DNA of 64,000 nt from Clostridiales bacterium. Lineage in GTDB: Bacteria; Bacillota; Clostridia; Saccharofermentanales; Saccharofermentanaceae. Both the position numbers and the translations under genes were made by a program. The notes beneath the pieces are model-generated. The model did no database searches. It saw nothing but the letters and a program-made list of their open reading frames with translations, and was not told the DNA's origin. The stretch covers positions 1-64,000 of the forward strand of contig JAFZVE010000051.1 in the NCBI GenBank assembly GCA_017617995.1, read 5' to 3'. Of this stretch, positions 61,253-64,000 are shown one piece after another; the stretch's first letter is position 1, and every line of letters starts with the position of its first letter.

Positions 61253-63262
61253 ATGGATCAGGCGTATCTTTTCAATACGGGCAAAGACTACAAGAGTTAT
61301 AACTATCTCGGATCAAGACCGTACAAGAAGCCGAACGGGGAGAAGGGCTTCCTTTTCCGGGTATGGGCCCCGCATGCCAAGGCCGTGAGTGTCGTCGGAG
61401 ATTTTAACGACTGGAATCCTGAAGCGTACTATATGTACAAGATCGGGGACTCCGGTATCTGGGAAGCCTATATCGCTGGAGCGAAGCAGTGGGACCGCTA
61501 TAAGTATCATGTGTACGGTGCGGACGGATCCGAGGTCAATAAGGTCGATCCGTATGCGAGACACTGCGAGACGAGACCGGCGGATGCGTCGATCCTTTAT
61601 GATCCCGATGATTATACCTGGCACGATCAGGCTTTCACGAGTAAACGTGTACATGCCAATGCCCCGCGTCCGATCTCGATCTATGAGATCCACTTAGGTT
61701 CCTGGCGCCGTCACGAAGACGGAAACTTCATGAACTACAGAGAGATCGCGAAGGAGCTGGCGAAATACTGTAAGAAGATGGGATATACCCACGTCGAGCT
61801 CATGCCGATCCTCGAGCATCCGCTTGATGATTCCTGGGGATATCAGGTCATCTGCTACTATGCGGTGACGAGCCGTTTCGGAACTCCGGCGGACTTTAAG
61901 TTCTTCGTCGATCATCTCCACAAAAACGGCATCTCGATCATCCTCGACTGGGTACCGGCGCATTTCCCGAAGAATCAGGAAGGCCTCGTCCGTTTCGACG
62001 GGTCCGCATGCTACGAGTATAAGGATCCGCGTATCGGTGAACACAAGGAATGGGGCACGTTCGTATTTGACTACGCGAAGGCGGAAGTGCAGTCGTTCCT
62101 CATCAGTAATGCTGTATTCTGGATCGAGGAATTCCATCTCGACGGTATCCGTATGGACGCGGTATCGAGTATGCTCTACCGTGACTACGGAAGAACCGAA
62201 TATATCCCGAATATCTATGGCGGCACGGATAATCTCGAAGCCATCGATTTCATCCGGAACCTTAATACCATCATGGCGGAGAATTATCCGTATGTCATGA
62301 TGGTCGCCGAGGAGTCCACGGCATGGCCGAAGGTCTCACATTCCGTTAATGACGGCGGCCTCGGGTTTACGCATAAGTGGAACATGGGCTGGATGCACGA
62401 TACTCTCGATTATTTCCAGACCGATTCCTACGCGAGAGAATGGCATCACGACCAGTTCTGTTTCTCGATGATGTATGCCTTCTCCGAGAACTTTATTCTG
62501 AGTCTTTCCCACGACGAAGTCGTACATGGTAAGAAGAGCCTCATCGATAAGATGCCGGGCGATAATTGGAGAAAGTTCGCGAACCTTCGTCTCATGTATC
62601 TCTACATGATGGCACATCCGGGTGCGAAACTTAACTTCATGGGCTCCGAGTTCGGCCAGTTTATCGAGTGGCGTTTCTATGAGCAGCTCGAGTGGTTCAT
62701 GCTGCAGTATGAGTCCCATAAGCTCCTGCAGGATTTCGTTGCGGATCTCAATCACTTCTACATCAAGAATGCGCAGCTGTGGCAGGATGACCATTCCTGG
62801 GGCGGCTTCGAGTGGGTCGATGCGTCTGACGTGAAGAATAATGTTTTCGTCTTTAAGCGTAAGGGTGTCGCCAATCAGGAAGATATCTATGTCGCACTGA
62901 ATATGGTACCGGTTCCGCTCGAGAACTATAACATCGGCGTGACCGAAGCGGGAAGATATAAGATTCTGATGAATACCGATGATATGAAGTACGGCGGATC
63001 CGGATATCCGGACGGTACGGACAGCAAGGGTACTTTCAAGACCGTAGATGAAGGCTGGAACGGCAAGCCTTGTCACATCTCGGTGAATCTGCCGCCGCTC
63101 GGTGGTATCTACTTCCAGAAGGTGAAGTCCTCCTCTGCGAAGAAGCCTTCCGAGAAACAGGAAGAGAAGAAGATCACTGTGAAGAAGCCGGTGGTTAAGA
63201 AGACGACCGCTGCGAAGTCTTCGAAAAATACAAAAACAACGAAGAAAAAAGAGATTAAATAA
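61253..63262 (+). CDS. glgB: 1,4-alpha-glucan branching enzyme with lysine-rich C-terminal tail
   Basis: GlgB creates alpha-1,6 branches in glycogen. The 669-residue protein has a CBM48 domain ([21 protein letters not shown]) and a GH13 barrel with the nucleophile in DGIRMDAV (Asp near 302), the acid in VAEEST (Glu near 353) and [12 protein letters not shown]. It is the short, N1-domain-free form. About 40 C-terminal residues (from [12 protein letters not shown] on) are mostly K, T, A and E, similar to the N-terminal tail of GlgP. GAGGAG is better spaced for the second ATG, 61253, than for 61250. glgC follows after 16 bases. Confidence 0.95.
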   Translation: MDQAYLFNTGKDYKSYNYLGSRPYKKPNGEKGFLFRVWAPHAKAVSVVGDFNDWNPEAYYMYKIGDSGIWEAYIAGAKQWDRYKYHVYGADGSEVNKVDPYARHCETRPADASILYDPDDYTWHDQAFTSKRVHANAPRPISIYEIHLGSWRRHEDGNFMNYREIAKELAKYCKKMGYTHVELMPILEHPLDDSWGYQVICYYAVTSRFGTPADFKFFVDHLHKNGISIILDWVPAHFPKNQEGLVRFDGSACYEYKDPRIGEHKEWGTFVFDYAKAEVQSFLISNAVFWIEEFHLDGIRMDAVSSMLYRDYGRTEYIPNIYGGTDNLEAIDFIRNLNTIMAENYPYVMMVAEESTAWPKVSHSVNDGGLGFTHKWNMGWMHDTLDYFQTDSYAREWHHDQFCFSMMYAFSENFILSLSHDEVVHGKKSLIDKMPGDNWRKFANLRLMYLYMMAHPGAKLNFMGSEFGQFIEWRFYEQLEWFMLQYESHKLLQDFVADLNHFYIKNAQLWQDDHSWGGFEWVDASDVKNNVFVFKRKGVANQEDIYVALNMVPVPLENYNIGVTEAGRYKILMNTDDMKYGGSGYPDGTDSKGTFKTVDEGWNGKPCHISVNLPPLGGIYFQKVKSSSAKKPSEKQEEKKITVKKPVVKKTTAAKSSKNTKTTKKKEIK

Positions 63263-63278
63263 AACGGAGGTTCTCATT

Positions 63279-64000
63279 ATGGCGAAAGCGCAAGTAGTCG
63301 CAATGATTTTGGCAGGTGGACAAGGTTCCAGACTGGGCGTGCTGACAAAGAATATTGCCAAGCCGGCCGTTCCTTTCGGAAGCCGTTATCGTATCATCGA
63401 TTTCCCGCTGTCGAATTGTGCAAACTCAGGAATTGAAACAGTTGGTGTTCTGACACAGTATCAGCCTCTGGCTCTGAACACGTACATCGGTAACGGTCAT
63501 CCGTGGGATCTCGACCGAAACAACGGTGGCGCATTTATCCTGCCGCCTTTCCAGAAGACAGGTAAGAGCGACTGGTATAAGGGCACGGCAAACGCGATCT
63601 ACCAGAATCGTGATTTCATCGATGATTGCGAACCGAAGTATGTACTTATTCTTTCCGGTGACCACATTTATAAGATGAATTACGCGGAGATGCTGCGTCA
63701 GCATATCGCCAATGAGGCGGATGCGACACTGGCGGTCCTCGAAGTTCCGTGGGAAGAAGCTTCCCGCTTCGGTATCCTCAATACGAAGGAAGGTACAGAC
63801 ATCATCACAGAGTTCGTCGAGAAGCCGGCTAAGCCGGAGAGTAATCTCGCTTCGATGGGCGTGTACATCTTTACGTGGGATGTTCTTCGTAAGGCTCTCA
63901 TCGCTGATGAAGAGGATCCGAAATCGAATAATGACTTTGGCAAGAATATCGTACCGATGCTCCTTAACCAGGGCAGTAAGCTCTGTGCATACCGCTTCTC
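63279..64000 (+). CDS. glgC: Glucose-1-phosphate adenylyltransferase, N-terminal part (cut by window end)
   Basis: The first 240 residues of ADP-glucose pyrophosphorylase, which makes the ADP-glucose for glycogen synthesis. [26 protein letters not shown] is the nucleotide-binding loop, then [20 protein letters not shown] and [11 protein letters not shown] with the metal-binding Asp, and FVEKP. AACGGAGGTTCTCATT precedes the ATG. glgB-glgC form one transcript; glgD or glgA would be expected after the window end. Confidence 0.95.
   Translation, partial: MAKAQVVAMILAGGQGSRLGVLTKNIAKPAVPFGSRYRIIDFPLSNCANSGIETVGVLTQYQPLALNTYIGNGHPWDLDRNNGGAFILPPFQKTGKSDWYKGTANAIYQNRDFIDDCEPKYVLILSGDHIYKMNYAEMLRQHIANEADATLAVLEVPWEEASRFGILNTKEGTDIITEFVEKPAKPESNLASMGVYIFTWDVLRKALIADEEDPKSNNDFGKNIVPMLLNQGSKLCAYRF

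Overview
The window is ordinary chromosome of an anaerobic, Gram-positive Clostridia-type bacterium (Bacillota) of medium GC content. Evidence: the IreB-RuvX-DUF1292 cluster, a Spo0A-type DNA-binding domain, an HPr-like protein with a KSIMG serine site, strong GGAGG ribosome binding sites with ATG, GTG and TTG starts, a ferredoxin-linked 2-oxoacid oxidoreductase (korDABC/vor type), and bacterial glycogen metabolism. I cannot name genus or species. I see no CRISPR array, insertion sequence, phage or conjugative module.

Layout. 1-8.7 kb: end of rpmF, then a forward run with a DUF512 iron-sulfur protein, the ribosome GTPases Der and TypA, the transglycosylase MltG, a U32 protein and a shortened GH32 enzyme. 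8.9-12.6 kb: a YccF protein, then a reverse operon of prepilin peptidase, CPBP protease and AI-2E-type permease. 12.7-15.5 kb: glycogen phosphorylase with a basic N-terminal tail, ending in a very large nested hairpin. 15.6-21.7 kb: a small unknown protein, a phosphoesterase, and a forward group with a PC4-like protein, LigA, 5-formyl-THF cyclo-ligase and a Spo0A-C-like regulator. 21.8-27 kb: HU, an SLC45-type sugar transporter, a DUF1858 protein and a two-component system. 27.2-32.5 kb: DNA polymerase IV, a TIGR01212 radical SAM protein and an ABC exporter operon.

32.5-33.2 kb has no protein gene. It carries a consensus promoter followed by a roughly 405-nt sequence whose ends pair with each other and which holds several internal helices. 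I do not recognise it as RNase P RNA, tmRNA or SRP RNA. It is the best candidate here for an undescribed element. Next to it on the opposite strand are hpt and a cytidylate-kinase-like protein with a nuclease-like tail.

35.3-42.5 kb: zinc-ribbon protein, serine hydrolase lipoprotein, YbaK, ABC exporter, aldose epimerase, AzlCD and a thioesterase. 42.6-43 kb: tRNA-Val, tRNA-Asp and tRNA-Phe behind a consensus promoter. 43-50 kb: calcium-type P-ATPase, SecG, RNase R, an HPr-like protein without the catalytic histidine, and MtaB. 50-58.1 kb: IreB, RuvX, two DUF1292 proteins, a CPBP protease, a 1054-residue exported protein of unknown function, a zinc-ribbon membrane protein, a DUF4004 regulator, an ArsR regulator and MscL. 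58.4-61 kb: korDABC. 61.2-64 kb: glgB and the start of glgC, which with glgP give glycogen synthesis and breakdown.

Recurring themes are lysine-rich tails on GlgP, GlgB and the ArsR-type regulator, and nested terminators in which the U-tract is itself enclosed by outer pairing arms. Function calls rest on motifs read by eye; no database search was possible.
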